Counted from the stretch's first letter, positions 10,518 through 19,632 are shown. The stretch: 64,000 bases of DNA from an uncultured Prevotellaceae bacterium (GCA_900322135.1 ONYP01000006.1:1-64000), one strand, 5' to 3'. Made by a program: numbers and translations. Notes: generated by a model not told the origin, from the sequence alone.

Positions 10518-11225
10518 CTAGCCCAGCAGGTCGAGGGCATAACGGGCGGCGGCTACACCCAGCGGTTGCGGGCCGTCGAGGCTGAGCAGCCCAGCCTGAC
10601 GCACCGCCTCGTCCAGGTCATCGCTGCAGTTGGTCAACAGGTGGCGACTGTAGGCCATGGTGAACTCGGGATGCCCCTGGAAGGTAATGACCTGACGGCC
10701 TATCCTAAAGGACTCGTTCCGGCAGAAGTCGCTGGTGGCACACAGCACGGCATCGGGCGGCAACACCGTCACTTGGTCATGGTGGCTGTAGAGCAGCCGC
10801 ATCTCCCCGTCGGGGAAATATCGGCCCATGTGCTCATCAAGCACCCTTGAGGCACGCACGCCGGCACCGAAGCCGCCCTCATAGGCCCTGACCTCGCCTC
10901 CGAGGGCCCGTGCGATGACCTGATGACCGAAGCACACGCCCATCATCTTGGTCCCTAGCACATGGGCTCTCTCAATCCAGCGCAGCAGAGCCAGTATCCA
11001 AGGCTTATCGTCGTAGGCCGAGTCAAGGCTGCCAGGAATCAGATAGAGTTCATCGGCATTGACGCTCGGCGGCAGTTCGCCCTGCCAGGTCTGGTAGATG
11101 CGATAGTCCACCTCGGCTCCGACCTCGGCAAAGAGGTCGAAGAACAACGACTCGTAATTGGGAATAAACGCCGGCAGACGCCCAGGGAAGGTGTCACACA
11201 ACAAGATGTTGATGTGGCGTATCAT
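10518..11225 (-). CDS. Class I glutamine amidotransferase (GMP-synthase-like)
   Basis: A stand-alone glutaminase domain of 235 residues. The nucleophile elbow GVCFGHQVIARALGG is clear and a histidine motif YSHHDQV follows. Proteins like this are often annotated as GMP synthase-like or gamma-glutamyl peptidase and the real substrate is not known. The start overlaps the stop of the HD gene by 4 bp (ATGA), so the two are translated together and probably function in related metabolism. Confidence 0.8.
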   Translation of the reverse strand: MIRHINILLCDTFPGRLPAFIPNYESLFFDLFAEVGAEVDYRIYQTWQGELPPSVNADELYLIPGSLDSAYDDKPWILALLRWIERAHVLGTKMMGVCFGHQVIARALGGEVRAYEGGFGAGVRASRVLDEHMGRYFPDGEMRLLYSHHDQVTVLPPDAVLCATSDFCRNESFRIGRQVITFQGHPEFTMAYSRHLLTNCSDDLDEAVRQAGLLSLDGPQPLGVAAARYALDLLG

Positions 11226-11854
11226 AACTCGTCGATTTCCTCACCCGAGCGCTCCATGATGCTGGCAGCGAGGCCGTCGGCGGTCTGGATGATGGTCACC
11301 AGCGGATAGAGTTTGCGGGAAGCGTCATAGTTGCGCATATCCTCATAGCTGTTCTGGTTCACGCCCCATGCGCCCATGTGCCAACGGATAGCGAGCATCT
11401 CGTCGTCGCTGAGGGGCAAACCGCTGAGCAGTACCAGCGTGAGCGATTTCTCGCCGTGCCCCATCGGGAAGTTCTTGTAGGTAATCTTATAGCCCTCGGC
11501 GTCTTCCCAAATGCCCAGGGCATTCTTGCGCTTTCTCATCGAACGCTTGTAGATGTCGCACTTGCACACATCATGCAGCAGGCTGGTGATGATGATGCTG
11601 TCACGCTTCACCTCATGCTCGAGGCTGGGCTCCAGCGCCTTCATGGCTTCCCACACGGCAAGTGCCGCCTGACAGGTATTGAGCGAGTGGCGGGCAAGTC
11701 CGCCCTCGACATTGAGGTGGTGTCCTGCCGAAGCCGGGGCGGTGAAAAAGCCCCAGGATTCCAGGTCTTGTATCATGTCCTCGATGCCCTCACGCTCGGT
11801 TGAGCGCAACAGAGCGAGGATTTCTTCTTTGCAGTTTTTATCGATTTCTTTCAT
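11222..11854 (-). CDS. HD-domain phosphohydrolase
   Basis: A 210-residue protein of the HD superfamily: the first His in GLARHSLNTC, the paired HD in SLLHDVCKCD, and further His and Asp residues (RWHMGAWG, QTADGLA) complete the metal site. Such proteins hydrolyse phosphate esters of nucleotides; the substrate cannot be read from the sequence. It is coupled by a 4-bp overlap to the glutamine amidotransferase. A -7 box is seen 75 nt upstream. Confidence 0.82.
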   Translation of the reverse strand: MKEIDKNCKEEILALLRSTEREGIEDMIQDLESWGFFTAPASAGHHLNVEGGLARHSLNTCQAALAVWEAMKALEPSLEHEVKRDSIIITSLLHDVCKCDIYKRSMRKRKNALGIWEDAEGYKITYKNFPMGHGEKSLTLVLLSGLPLSDDEMLAIRWHMGAWGVNQNSYEDMRNYDASRKLYPLVTIIQTADGLAASIMERSGEEIDEL

Positions 11855-11928
11855 TATCGGGTCTTTATATTGCTCGTTACACTCGCAGTTTAGAGTTTAG
11901 AGAAGCATCCGCCAACCGTCACCGCAAG

Positions 11929-11936
11929 CAAAGATA
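11929..11936 (-). promoter_or_regulatory. -7 box of the HD hydrolase / amidotransferase operon
   Basis: Minus strand TATCTTTG, an exact TAnnTTTG match, in the gap between mlaF and the HD gene. The predicted start near 11922 gives a ~68-nt leader. Confidence 0.5.
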
Positions 11937-11954
11937 CCTGTTAACTGTTAACTC

Positions 11955-12749
11955 TTATCTTCTCGACGGTTTGTAGCCATGTTCGCGGCGATACTTGCGC
12001 ACATCGCGGAACAGGTCGGTGGCATAGACGAAGTTATTCAGGTCCTCGTTGTCCACATCGTAAATCTCGTCCTTGTTACCAATCCACCCCACATGGCCCT
12101 TGTTGATGAACACGATGTTCTCGCCGATGCCCATCACCGAGTTCATGTCGTGGGTGTTGATGATGGTGGTGATGCCGAACTCATGTGTGATGTCGCTCAG
12201 CAGCTCGTCGATGACAATCGATGTCTTGGGGTCCAAGCCCGAGTTGGGCTCGTCACAAAACAGGTACTTGGGGTTCAAGGCGATGGCACGGGCGATGGCG
12301 CAGCGCTTCTGCATACCGCCCGACAGTTCGCTGGGATACTTGTTCTCGCTGCCGGTGAGATTCACACGGTCGATACAGAACTGGGCGCGGTCGCGCATCT
12401 CGCTGCCACTCATGCCGCTGAACATCACCAGCGGGAAGATGACATTGCCCATCACGGTCTCGCTGTCGAACAGTGCCGAACCCTGGAACAGCATACCGAT
12501 TTCCTTGCGCAACCCCTTGCGCTGCTTGCGGTCCATCTTGGTGATGTCGCGGCCGTCGTACAGGATTTCGCCCTCGTCGGGGTCAAACAGGCCGACGATG
12601 TTCTTAATCAACACCGTCTTGCCCGAACCCGACTGGCCGATAATCAGGTTGGTCTTGCCATCATAGAGTTTGCAACTCACATCAAACAACACCTGGCGCG
12701 TGCCGCCATCCTCCTTAAATGACTTGGATATGTGCTTGACTTCAATCAT
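11955..12749 (-). CDS. mlaF: Lipid-transport ABC ATPase MlaF
   Basis: ATPase of the Mla system, which moves phospholipids between outer and inner membrane to keep the outer leaflet asymmetric. The 264 residues hold Walker A GQSGSGKT (38-45), the signature LSGGMQKR (142-149), Walker B YLFCDEP (162-168) and the H-loop NTHDMNS. The LSGGM form is typical of the MlaF/Mkl group. It follows the permease gene by 39 bp on the same strand. The substrate-binding MlaD gene is not in the window. Confidence 0.93.
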   Translation of the reverse strand: MIEVKHISKSFKEDGGTRQVLFDVSCKLYDGKTNLIIGQSGSGKTVLIKNIVGLFDPDEGEILYDGRDITKMDRKQRKGLRKEIGMLFQGSALFDSETVMGNVIFPLVMFSGMSGSEMRDRAQFCIDRVNLTGSENKYPSELSGGMQKRCAIARAIALNPKYLFCDEPNSGLDPKTSIVIDELLSDITHEFGITTIINTHDMNSVMGIGENIVFINKGHVGWIGNKDEIYDVDNEDLNNFVYATDLFRDVRKYRREHGYKPSRR

Positions 12750-12788
12750 TTCTGTTTAGTTTTTTAGTCCCTAGTTCTTGGTTTCGGG

Positions 12789-13535
12789 TTACAGCAACAA
12801 GAGGGTCAGGATAACATCGGCCACCAGAATCATGATGTTGCTCACCACAACGGTGTCGGTACTGGCCTTGCCCACCTCGACCGAACCGCCCTGCACCGTG
12901 TAGCCGTAGTAGCAGGCGATGGTCGACATCAGGAAGGCAAACACCAGTGACTTAATCAGTGCAAACCACACATACCACTCGATAAACAATGACTGGATAC
13001 CGAACAGGTAGGTATCGGGTTCGACGATGCCCGTGACGATACAGATAAGCCAGCCGCCGAACAGGCTGGTCGCCATGCAGATGATGACCAGGAACGGCAG
13101 AATGGTAATCAGGGCAAGTATCTTGGGCAGGGCCAGGAAGTTGGCGCTGTTGATACCCATGATGTCGAGAGCGTCAATCTGCTCGGTGGCACGCATGGTA
13201 CCGATTTCACTAGCGATGTTCGACCCGATTTTGCCCGACAGAATCAGGCACAGGATGGTCGAGGAGAACTCCAGCAGAATAATCTCGCGCGTTGTCAGTC
13301 CCACCGTGTAACGCGGCAGCAACGGGTTGGATATATTGAGCTTGATCAGGATTGTACATAGCGAACCGATGAACAGCGACACGATGATAATCAGTGGTAT
13401 CGAGTCAATGCCCAACTTGGCGATTTCGTCGGTGTATCGCTTGAAGAAGACTTTCCACTTGTCGGGAATGGCAGTGACCCGCCACATGAACATGCAGTAG
13501 TCTCCAAACTTATCCAGCATTCTTGTCAATAGCAT
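12789..13535 (-). CDS. mlaE: Lipid-transport ABC permease MlaE
   Basis: Membrane component of the Mla phospholipid transporter. The 248 residues have five or so hydrophobic helices and the family motif in EFSSTILCLILSGKIGSNIASEIGTMR, where the conserved E-I-G-TM-R-x-x-EQIDAL contacts the ATPase. It is upstream of mlaF. A TATCTTTG -7 box at 13562-13569 predicts a short ~20-nt leader. Confidence 0.93.
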   Translation of the reverse strand: MLLTRMLDKFGDYCMFMWRVTAIPDKWKVFFKRYTDEIAKLGIDSIPLIIIVSLFIGSLCTILIKLNISNPLLPRYTVGLTTREIILLEFSSTILCLILSGKIGSNIASEIGTMRATEQIDALDIMGINSANFLALPKILALITILPFLVIICMATSLFGGWLICIVTGIVEPDTYLFGIQSLFIEWYVWFALIKSLVFAFLMSTIACYYGYTVQGGSVEVGKASTDTVVVSNIMILVADVILTLLLL

Positions 13536-13561
13536 ATCTCTCTACTTATATTATTAGCCTG

Positions 13562-13569
13562 CAAAGATA
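13562..13569 (-). promoter_or_regulatory. -7 box of the mlaE-mlaF operon
   Basis: Minus strand TATCTTTG, an exact TAnnTTTG match, 27-34 bp before the mlaE ATG. It predicts a start near 13555. Confidence 0.6.
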
Positions 13570-13617
13570 GGTATTTTTTGGGTTATGTCCCCTTATTGTC
13601 GGGTAAAAACGAGCGTT

Positions 13618-14187
13618 TTACAACAATGCGCTCTCGTCGATGAGGTTGTTCAGCATCGCATACACCGTCAAGCCGGCAACACTCTTGATGCCGGTCTTGC
13701 CAGTAATATTCTTGCGGTGGCTGATAACTGTGTGAACACTCACATTGAGTGCATCGGCAATCTCCTTGTTGGTCTTGCCCCTGGCCAGTTCGACCAGGAC
13801 GGCGGTCTCACGCTTGGTGAGATCGTAGCTGCTCTTGGCATTATTGGTCTCACCAGGCATTGCCTGGGCCAGTGTCTCGATAACCGCAGCACGGCTGTCA
13901 CGGATATCCACCACAGCATCATATCCCTTGAGCGCATCACGATGCACATACTGGTAGACCAGTGCGACCACAGCCATCGGCTCATGAAGACGAAGGGTGG
14001 CGGGATCGGCAACCATGGTGGGATTAATGAGAAGAATTTCAGGCCGTGACGAGAGCAAGCGCTCCGTCAGGGCGCCGGTGTCGGCTATCGGCTCCAGCAC
14101 CTTGAAGCGAATCTGTCCCTCCAGGATTGATTTCAATCCCTCGACAATCACCTCTGAGGGCTCCACAATCAACACACGCTGTTTCAT
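13618..14187 (-). CDS. LuxR-type DNA-binding regulator with degenerate receiver domain
   Basis: A 189-residue protein with a receiver-like N-terminus (about 1-115) and a LuxR/FixJ helix-turn-helix (about 125-180: LTKRETAVLVELARGKTNKE and the recognition helix VSVHTVISHRKNI). The position that should be the phosphorylated aspartate reads N55 in ILLINPT, so control by phosphorylation is unlikely. It overlaps the stop of the hemerythrin gene by 4 bp (ATGA), so the two proteins are made together; a link between oxygen, iron or nitric-oxide sensing and transcription is inferred. Confidence 0.85.
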   Translation of the reverse strand: MKQRVLIVEPSEVIVEGLKSILEGQIRFKVLEPIADTGALTERLLSSRPEILLINPTMVADPATLRLHEPMAVVALVYQYVHRDALKGYDAVVDIRDSRAAVIETLAQAMPGETNNAKSSYDLTKRETAVLVELARGKTNKEIADALNVSVHTVISHRKNITGKTGIKSVAGLTVYAMLNNLIDESALL

Positions 14188-14885
14188 TTCTTAGTGGCGT
14201 TTTCGAGATGTTTTACCAACGGCACCATGATTTTCTCCTCGATGAAGGTGTGCTTCTTGAGGTCCTCCCTGAGGCGAAGGATATCATACACTACATCAAG
14301 AACATTATCGTCATCGACCTGCGGCGGCAAGTACTTGAAGACGATGTTCAGCAGGTCATCGAGCTTGCCCTCGATGTCACTGTGGTTGCGCAGGAACTCA
14401 CTGATGCTGTAGGTCGTGTCACGCTCACCCGCCATCAGTGCACTGATGTGCGGAAACACTTGCTGTTCCTCATGAGCGAAATGAGCCTCGACCTCTTGCT
14501 TGTAATCTTTAAAAAAGCTGATAAACACCTGTCCGATGCGTCCGCCCAGCTCCTGGGCTATGGCATCAAGATGTCGCTCGATGTGTGACAAGCGCTTGTC
14601 GACATAGTACCTGTGAGATTTCTCCAGGTAAGGCACAAGCCCAGTCATATCGGTACCTAGGATGGTAGGCGACGCGGGGACATAATTCTTAAATGTGTGG
14701 ACATTGCAGATGAGCAGGAAGAAGCCTGTATCAACGCCGCTGCTCTCGCACACATCGCCTATTGAGCGGTTGCCAAAGCCCAGCGAGATGCCCAACCGTG
14801 TGAGCAAGGCCAACAATGAGGGATGGGCGGTTATCAAGTCGCTCAGGCGAGCCTCACTCGAGAATAATCGTGATTTCATCATCAT
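14184..14885 (-). CDS. Hemerythrin-domain protein (RIC/ScdA-like)
   Basis: A 233-residue protein. The first 60 residues resemble the ScdA/RIC N-terminal region (LITAHPSLLALLTRLGISLGFG). The rest is a four-helix hemerythrin-like domain with His/Glu ligands in SHRYYVDKRLSHIERHL, EAHFAHEEQQVFPH, LRNHSDIE and KKHTFIEEKIMVPL. Relatives hold a di-iron centre and help repair iron-sulfur clusters damaged by nitric oxide or peroxide. The conserved DIC-type cysteine motif of classic RIC proteins appears here only as GDVCESSG. Co-translated with the LuxR-type regulator. Confidence 0.85.
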   Translation of the reverse strand: MMMKSRLFSSEARLSDLITAHPSLLALLTRLGISLGFGNRSIGDVCESSGVDTGFFLLICNVHTFKNYVPASPTILGTDMTGLVPYLEKSHRYYVDKRLSHIERHLDAIAQELGGRIGQVFISFFKDYKQEVEAHFAHEEQQVFPHISALMAGERDTTYSISEFLRNHSDIEGKLDDLLNIVFKYLPPQVDDDNVLDVVYDILRLREDLKKHTFIEEKIMVPLVKHLENATKK

Positions 14886-14906
14886 GTGGGATTAATGTTT
14901 AGTGTT

Positions 14907-16694
14907 TTATTTTGGCGCAGCCACTTTAGAAACCTGCCCAGCAGGATTGAATCTCAAAGCCCTGTCAAAGATGAGCAGACGGCTGATGTCCCAAGCCTGT
15001 CGCTGCCCTGGCGTGAGCGATGTGCTGTCGCCGATGACCGTCATGTTGCGCGGCTGGAAAGCGCCCGACACCGGATAACGCAGTATGCTGTAGCCCAGTC
15101 CCTTCCAGGGATAGGCATTGGCACCCATCACATCGAGCAGTGTGGGATAGACATCTACCTGTCCGATGACATCCTCATATCGCAATGTGGTGTCAACGCC
15201 GGCTATAATCATCGGGATACCCCAATCATCAGGGACAAACTCATAATCGGAACGCCCGACGATGCGGTTGTAATAAATCTGGGTGTGGTCGCTCACGATG
15301 GCGACGACCGTGTTGCGGTCCAGCCCCAAGCGCTGCAGGTCGCCAATGAAGGCCCCGATGCAGCTGTCGGTCACATTCACGCAGTTGAGGTAGTTGCGGG
15401 CCTCGGCAGTGAGCGTGTCGCTGCGGGTAATCCACGAGGGGCGCAACTTGCCGTCATTATAGGGGGCATGCATCGTCATCGTCACCATTTCCATGAAAAA
15501 AGGCTGACGCATCTGTGGCAGCAATCCGGCGGCAAAATCGGTGAGTGCAGCGTCGTCGACATTGTCATGACTGCTTAAAGCCCCGGTCAGGGCGTCCCTG
15601 GTATAAAGCGTGTCAAAACCATAGGTGCGGGCTGTCACCGTCTGGTTCCAGTTCACACCAGGCGTGCAGATGATTTCGCGGCAGTCATAACCGTCGAGCG
15701 CAGCAGCCAGCGAGGGATACGGGCCATCACCATGGTGAACAGCCACTACACCGTCGCGCAGCGGCAACAGGCCGGTATTGTACATGAAATGGGCATCGCT
15801 GGAATGGCCATGGCTGGTCTGGAACAGAACATGAGGAGCATAGATGACGCTATCGCCAGCAACCAGGCCGTTGAGCACCGGTGTCACCTCACGCCCGTCG
15901 ATTTCCATACCGATGGGCCATGTGTGAAGCGATTCCACAATGATAAGCACCAGGTTGCGTCCCTTGACTCCGTAAGGATTATCGCTATAGTTGCGGCACT
16001 TATCGGCAAGGAAGCGATCAATCATCGCCCGGTCTTCGTCGGTCACCTCTTGACGGTTGAAAGTCGCATCATAGAAGGAGAACGCGGCATAAGGCAACAG
16101 GCCGTTTTGGGCAAAATACTCACGGTTGCTGAAGTTGTGCAGGAAGCGCTTGGCATAGTTCTGGCCTGGAACGACATAGCCAGCCACAGCAGCGACTGCA
16201 GCGACAGCCAGGGTCAGCAGCAGCGGCTTGAGGCGGGCATCATGGCCATCGCGGCCAGTACGGCCCAACACGCAGACGAGCACGAGCAGCAGGGGCGGCA
16301 CAACAATCAGCAAATCCTGCCAGCGCAACAGGGCTATCGAGCTACCCATCAGCGTGCGGTTGACATTCTCGGTAAGCGTAAGACTCTGCCACGGCATCAA
16401 GTCATCGTAGGCACGGCAATAACACACCTGTATCAGGCACCACAGGGTCAATAACGCCAGTGGTATCCACACCAGCCAACGCCAGCGCCGACGCAACAGC
16501 CAGTAAGGCGAGAGCAGCAACAGGGCATTGGCAAGCGACACCGCCACGGCACGCCACTGGTGGAACATCTGCCCCACTCCACCCAGATGGGTATCAAGGG
16601 CGACGACAAAGCACTGCCATGCCACCACAGCCACACACAGCACAAAGAATAATGTGCCATAACGCCGTCCGGTATGTCTTGATGTCCTTTCCAC
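14907..16694 (-). CDS. Sulfatase-superfamily membrane phosphotransferase (LTA-synthase-like)
   Basis: A 595-residue inner-membrane enzyme. About five N-terminal helices (residues 15-185) precede an alkaline-phosphatase-fold catalytic domain on the periplasmic side. Visible elements are LVLIIVESLHTWP (metal Glu), SHGHSSDAHFMYNTG (nucleophile region), the ITRSD/NCVNVTDSCIGAF stretch and VAIVSDHTQ (metal Asp-His). Members transfer phosphoglycerol or phosphoethanolamine to glycans or lipids; which substrate applies is unknown. It is last in a tight run of five minus-strand genes. Confidence 0.85.
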   Translation of the reverse strand: MERTSRHTGRRYGTLFFVLCVAVVAWQCFVVALDTHLGGVGQMFHQWRAVAVSLANALLLLSPYWLLRRRWRWLVWIPLALLTLWCLIQVCYCRAYDDLMPWQSLTLTENVNRTLMGSSIALLRWQDLLIVVPPLLLVLVCVLGRTGRDGHDARLKPLLLTLAVAAVAAVAGYVVPGQNYAKRFLHNFSNREYFAQNGLLPYAAFSFYDATFNRQEVTDEDRAMIDRFLADKCRNYSDNPYGVKGRNLVLIIVESLHTWPIGMEIDGREVTPVLNGLVAGDSVIYAPHVLFQTSHGHSSDAHFMYNTGLLPLRDGVVAVHHGDGPYPSLAAALDGYDCREIICTPGVNWNQTVTARTYGFDTLYTRDALTGALSSHDNVDDAALTDFAAGLLPQMRQPFFMEMVTMTMHAPYNDGKLRPSWITRSDTLTAEARNYLNCVNVTDSCIGAFIGDLQRLGLDRNTVVAIVSDHTQIYYNRIVGRSDYEFVPDDWGIPMIIAGVDTTLRYEDVIGQVDVYPTLLDVMGANAYPWKGLGYSILRYPVSGAFQPRNMTVIGDSTSLTPGQRQAWDISRLLIFDRALRFNPAGQVSKVAAPK

Positions 16695-16716
16695 GCTTTC
16701 AGATTACTGCAAACCG

Positions 16717-17145
16717 TTATACTCTCTTGATGATGTGGGAAACAACACCCCACACCTGAAAGTTACTGTCCTCACTGACACGAATTTCGGGGAATGAGGC
16801 ATTGGCAGGAGTGAGAAAGATACCGTCATCACGCACCGCCAAACGCTTGACCGTGAAGTCGCCGTCCACAAAGCAGACTGCTATATTGCCGTCCTGCGGA
16901 GTGAGTGAACGGTCGATGATGAGCAGGTCTCCCTCATTGATGCCGGCATCGACCATCGAATTGCCTATCACGCGGGCACAAAAGGTCGCAGCCGGGTTGG
17001 TGACAAGCGCACGGTTCAAGTCAATGCTATCGGCATACTCACCCTGGGCCGGACTTGGAAAACCTGCCTGAATGCGTCCTTCAAAGAACTGCAGCCCTGA
17101 CGATTTTTCGTCGGTTTTCACTTCAGATATCTTGACTTCTTCCAT
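16717..17145 (-). CDS. umuD: UmuD/LexA-like S24 self-cleaving protein
   Basis: A 142-residue protein with an A26-G27 cleavage site (RIQAGFPSPA), catalytic S63 in GNSMVDAGI and K100 in DFTVKRL: the complete S24 peptidase set. Size and arrangement are those of UmuD, whose cleaved form works with polymerase V in error-prone repair, rather than LexA, because there is no DNA-binding domain. No umuC gene is next to it; instead it lies 7 bp behind a metallo-hydrolase gene and 22 bp before the sulfatase gene. Confidence 0.88.
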   Translation of the reverse strand: MEEVKISEVKTDEKSSGLQFFEGRIQAGFPSPAQGEYADSIDLNRALVTNPAATFCARVIGNSMVDAGINEGDLLIIDRSLTPQDGNIAVCFVDGDFTVKRLAVRDDGIFLTPANASFPEIRVSEDSNFQVWGVVSHIIKRV

Positions 17146-17152
17146 ATGTCAG

Positions 17153-17923
17153 TTACACTTTAACGATTTGACCGTCATGGGCGAGTTCTACACCCTGGGG
17201 CAACAATTTGTGAGAATCGGCATGCAGCCCCATGCGGTCGCTCATGTGAATCAGATAGGCGTGACCCGGGGCGATGCGGTCAACAACCTGCAATGTCTCC
17301 TCGAGGCACATGTGTGAGATGTGCTGTCCCTGTCTCAACGAGTTGATGACCAGCAAGGGCACCCCCTTGAGACGCTCAATGACCGCGTCGTCGATGGTTT
17401 TGGCATCGGTGATATAAGCCAGTGGGCCAATGCGGTAACCATAAATGGGCAACTTGTAGTGCATGACGGGAATGGGCTCCACGCGGACGCCCTCGACCAG
17501 GAACGGTTGATCATCGACGATGTGCTCCTCGAAATGAGGCACACCGGGATAAGGATTCTCGGCAAAGCAGTACGGAATGCGCTGATGCAGGTCACGCATC
17601 ACATCGGCACGGGCATACAGCGGCATGGGACGCTCAAAGCAATAGGCGCGCAGGTCGTCGAGCCCCGCCACATGGTCAAAGTGGATGTGGGTCAACAGCA
17701 CCGCATCGATGTTATCATCACTAGCCCGCAACATCTGTGTGCGGAAATCGGGACCGCAATCAATCAGGATTCTCACGCCCTGATAGCGCACAATGGCCGA
17801 GGTGCGCAACCGCTTGTCGCGCGGGTCGGCACTCATGCACACGGGACAATGGCAGCGCAGCATGGGCACACCTGTCGAGGTTCCCGTTCCCAAAAATTCT
17901 ATTTCCAGCGATGTGGGTTCCAT
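17153..17923 (-). CDS. Metallo-beta-lactamase-fold hydrolase (PhnP-like)
   Basis: A 256-residue cytoplasmic hydrolase. The opening LEIEFLGTGTSTGVP, the Cys pair RCHCPVC, the metal motif THIHFDH (H79, H81, D83, H84) and later His residues (MHYKLP, SHMCLEE) match the PhnP group, which hydrolyses cyclic ribose phosphates or similar phosphodiesters. Its start overlaps the stop of the upstream lipoprotein gene by one base and it probably belongs to the same transcript. Confidence 0.87.
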   Translation of the reverse strand: MEPTSLEIEFLGTGTSTGVPMLRCHCPVCMSADPRDKRLRTSAIVRYQGVRILIDCGPDFRTQMLRASDDNIDAVLLTHIHFDHVAGLDDLRAYCFERPMPLYARADVMRDLHQRIPYCFAENPYPGVPHFEEHIVDDQPFLVEGVRVEPIPVMHYKLPIYGYRIGPLAYITDAKTIDDAVIERLKGVPLLVINSLRQGQHISHMCLEETLQVVDRIAPGHAYLIHMSDRMGLHADSHKLLPQGVELAHDGQIVKV

Positions 17924-18894
17924 TATCTTCTGAATTGGCTAAGCAGGCCATCAACAAAATACAGATAAGACCCGCCATCATAATACCAGTATTCTCGCAT
18001 GCCGCCCTGGTCAGGATTCTGGTTGATGCGCTTGGGAACCCCCAGCGCCAACTGGCATTCCACCTTGGTCATCCCTTCCACTACCTGACCGCGGGTGATG
18101 CGTTCCCAATTCTCATCGGTGACCGTGGGATAAGCCAGATGGGGGTCACTGGCGACAAACAACGCGTCAAAGTCGCGTCCGTGCATCGTCGAGGAGTTAT
18201 CACTCATCCACACCATCGCCTTTTCCCCGGCATCGCATGTGGTGAACAACACGCGCAACGGCAATACCGCATTGCCAGGCAAGACGCTGTCGATGTGCAC
18301 CTTGATATAATGGCGTCCGTCAACCATTTGTTCAGTTTGGCGGTTATACCAGATAGGCGTGCTGATATAGAACTCCTGCCCCACAATCTGTCGCGCCACA
18401 TGGTCCACCATGTCCAGATCAATCAGCATCGGAAAAGAGAAACCCTGGCGCCTAGCCTCGACCTCTTTTCCGGCATTGTAGGCATACTTTTCACCAGACT
18501 CGCTATCTTCCAGAAAGAGCGTCAACCGGCGGTTATTATAATCACCAATAAGTATGCCATCCGCTCCATGACTCTGGTACAAGAGAATATGCCCCGCGAG
18601 ATGCAGAGTGTCCTTGTCATAGCTGGTACTAGTACGCAACATCTGATTAATCTGGTCATCAGCAACCCAGAAGCGTTTGCCGGGTTTCCATGCATGCAGG
18701 GAGTCCACATAGGGGTCGAGGGTTACCGTCGTCTGCCGGCTGTCGACCTGTTCTATCACACGGCGCACATCCTTGTCGGTGACCCGGTCGGTCACTTCAA
18801 TGCCCGTGCCGCATGCCATCAGCAGGACACACAAGCCAACAGCCATCACGATGTGACGGCTACTGCATCCGGCCCGATCAATCCATTGTGACAT
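17923..18894 (-). CDS. Lipoprotein with BamE/SmpA-like C-terminus
   Basis: About 323 residues, unknown function. The N-terminus has a lipoprotein signal with lipobox LLMACG. The last ~55 residues read like the SmpA/BamE fold: a G-M-T-K-V-E-C start (VEGMTKVECQLALGVP) followed by REYWYYDGGSYLYF and VDGLLSQF. The middle is not recognised. The ATG at 18894 is preferred over a GTG at 18906, because the latter overlaps the preceding stop codon. It lies between another small lipoprotein and the MBL-fold gene, suggesting an envelope-related operon. Confidence 0.75.
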   Translation of the reverse strand: MSQWIDRAGCSSRHIVMAVGLCVLLMACGTGIEVTDRVTDKDVRRVIEQVDSRQTTVTLDPYVDSLHAWKPGKRFWVADDQINQMLRTSTSYDKDTLHLAGHILLYQSHGADGILIGDYNNRRLTLFLEDSESGEKYAYNAGKEVEARRQGFSFPMLIDLDMVDHVARQIVGQEFYISTPIWYNRQTEQMVDGRHYIKVHIDSVLPGNAVLPLRVLFTTCDAGEKAMVWMSDNSSTMHGRDFDALFVASDPHLAYPTVTDENWERITRGQVVEGMTKVECQLALGVPKRINQNPDQGGMREYWYYDGGSYLYFVDGLLSQFRR

Positions 18895-18902
18895 GACTGA
18901 TG

Positions 18903-19325
18903 TCACTTGGCGGTTGCGCTGTCAGCTTTTTCCTTTTTTATAGCAGCATCAATAGAGCCGGTAACTGCATTGATGTCACCGCCACCGTTCAAGGCATTAT
19001 CGATTAACGGCTGAACGGCTTCGTCCTTGGTAGCGCCATTCTCCATCATCGAGATAGTGATGATGGGGGCACTCATATTGCGGGCCTGGGTCAATGCCTC
19101 ACGGAATGCTTGGACATCCTCATTGCTAGCTGATGAGACAATCTCATTCTCAATGGCATTGATGCTGTCGTTGAGTGCTATCACTGCAGCCGTGTCATTC
19201 TTCTGACACAGTTCCTCCAGCTGCTTTGCCAATTGCTCGCCTTGGGCCTTGTAGTCTGTTTTATTTTGACAACCTGTCAATGATAACGACAATGCAATTG
19301 CCACAATGAACATTAACTTCTTCAT
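18903..19325 (-). CDS. Small hypothetical lipoprotein
   Basis: 140 residues, starting MKKLMFIVAIALSLSLTGCQNK, a clear lipoprotein signal with lipobox LTGC. The mature part is charged and mostly helical with a coiled-coil-like stretch (GEQLAKQLEELCQKNDTAAV). It has no recognised domain. The ATG at 19325 is chosen because the signal peptide begins there; upstream sequence in frame is AT-rich and not gene-like. First gene of the run that leads to the sulfatase. Confidence 0.75.
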   Translation of the reverse strand: MKKLMFIVAIALSLSLTGCQNKTDYKAQGEQLAKQLEELCQKNDTAAVIALNDSINAIENEIVSSASNEDVQAFREALTQARNMSAPIITISMMENGATKDEAVQPLIDNALNGGGDINAVTGSIDAAIKKEKADSATAK

Positions 19326-19377
19326 AATGTTAGAAAGATTATAATAAATGATGAAAATATTAAAATTTATGATTCCG

Positions 19378-19632
19378 TCACATAGCAGCCAGCGCCTCAC
19401 GCAATGCTCTCGCAAACTGGTCGGGACACGATGTGTTCTTGTAGCCACAACGGATGTTCTGCAACTTGTCGGCCACCTCGCTGGCCTTCATGCCGCGCAC
19501 GAGCGCCGCGATGCCCTGCAGGTTGCCGTGGCATCCGCCATAAAACTGCACATCGCGGATAATGCCCTCATCATCGATTTCAAAATCGACCTGAGATGAA
19601 CAGGTACCTGTATTGGTATGTGTAAACTTCAT
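19378..19632 (-). CDS. TSCPD-domain protein
   Basis: 84 residues ending with the diagnostic motif NTSCPDQFARAL, plus the conserved YGGCHGNLQGI. The stand-alone TSCPD domain also occurs at the end of class II ribonucleotide reductases; its function alone is unknown, though the cysteines suggest metal or thiol chemistry. It overlaps the start region of nothing else but shares 4 bp (ATGA) with the end of the Crp/Fnr gene, so the two are co-translated. Confidence 0.88.
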   Translation of the reverse strand: MKFTHTNTGTCSSQVDFEIDDEGIIRDVQFYGGCHGNLQGIAALVRGMKASEVADKLQNIRCGYKNTSCPDQFARALREALAAM

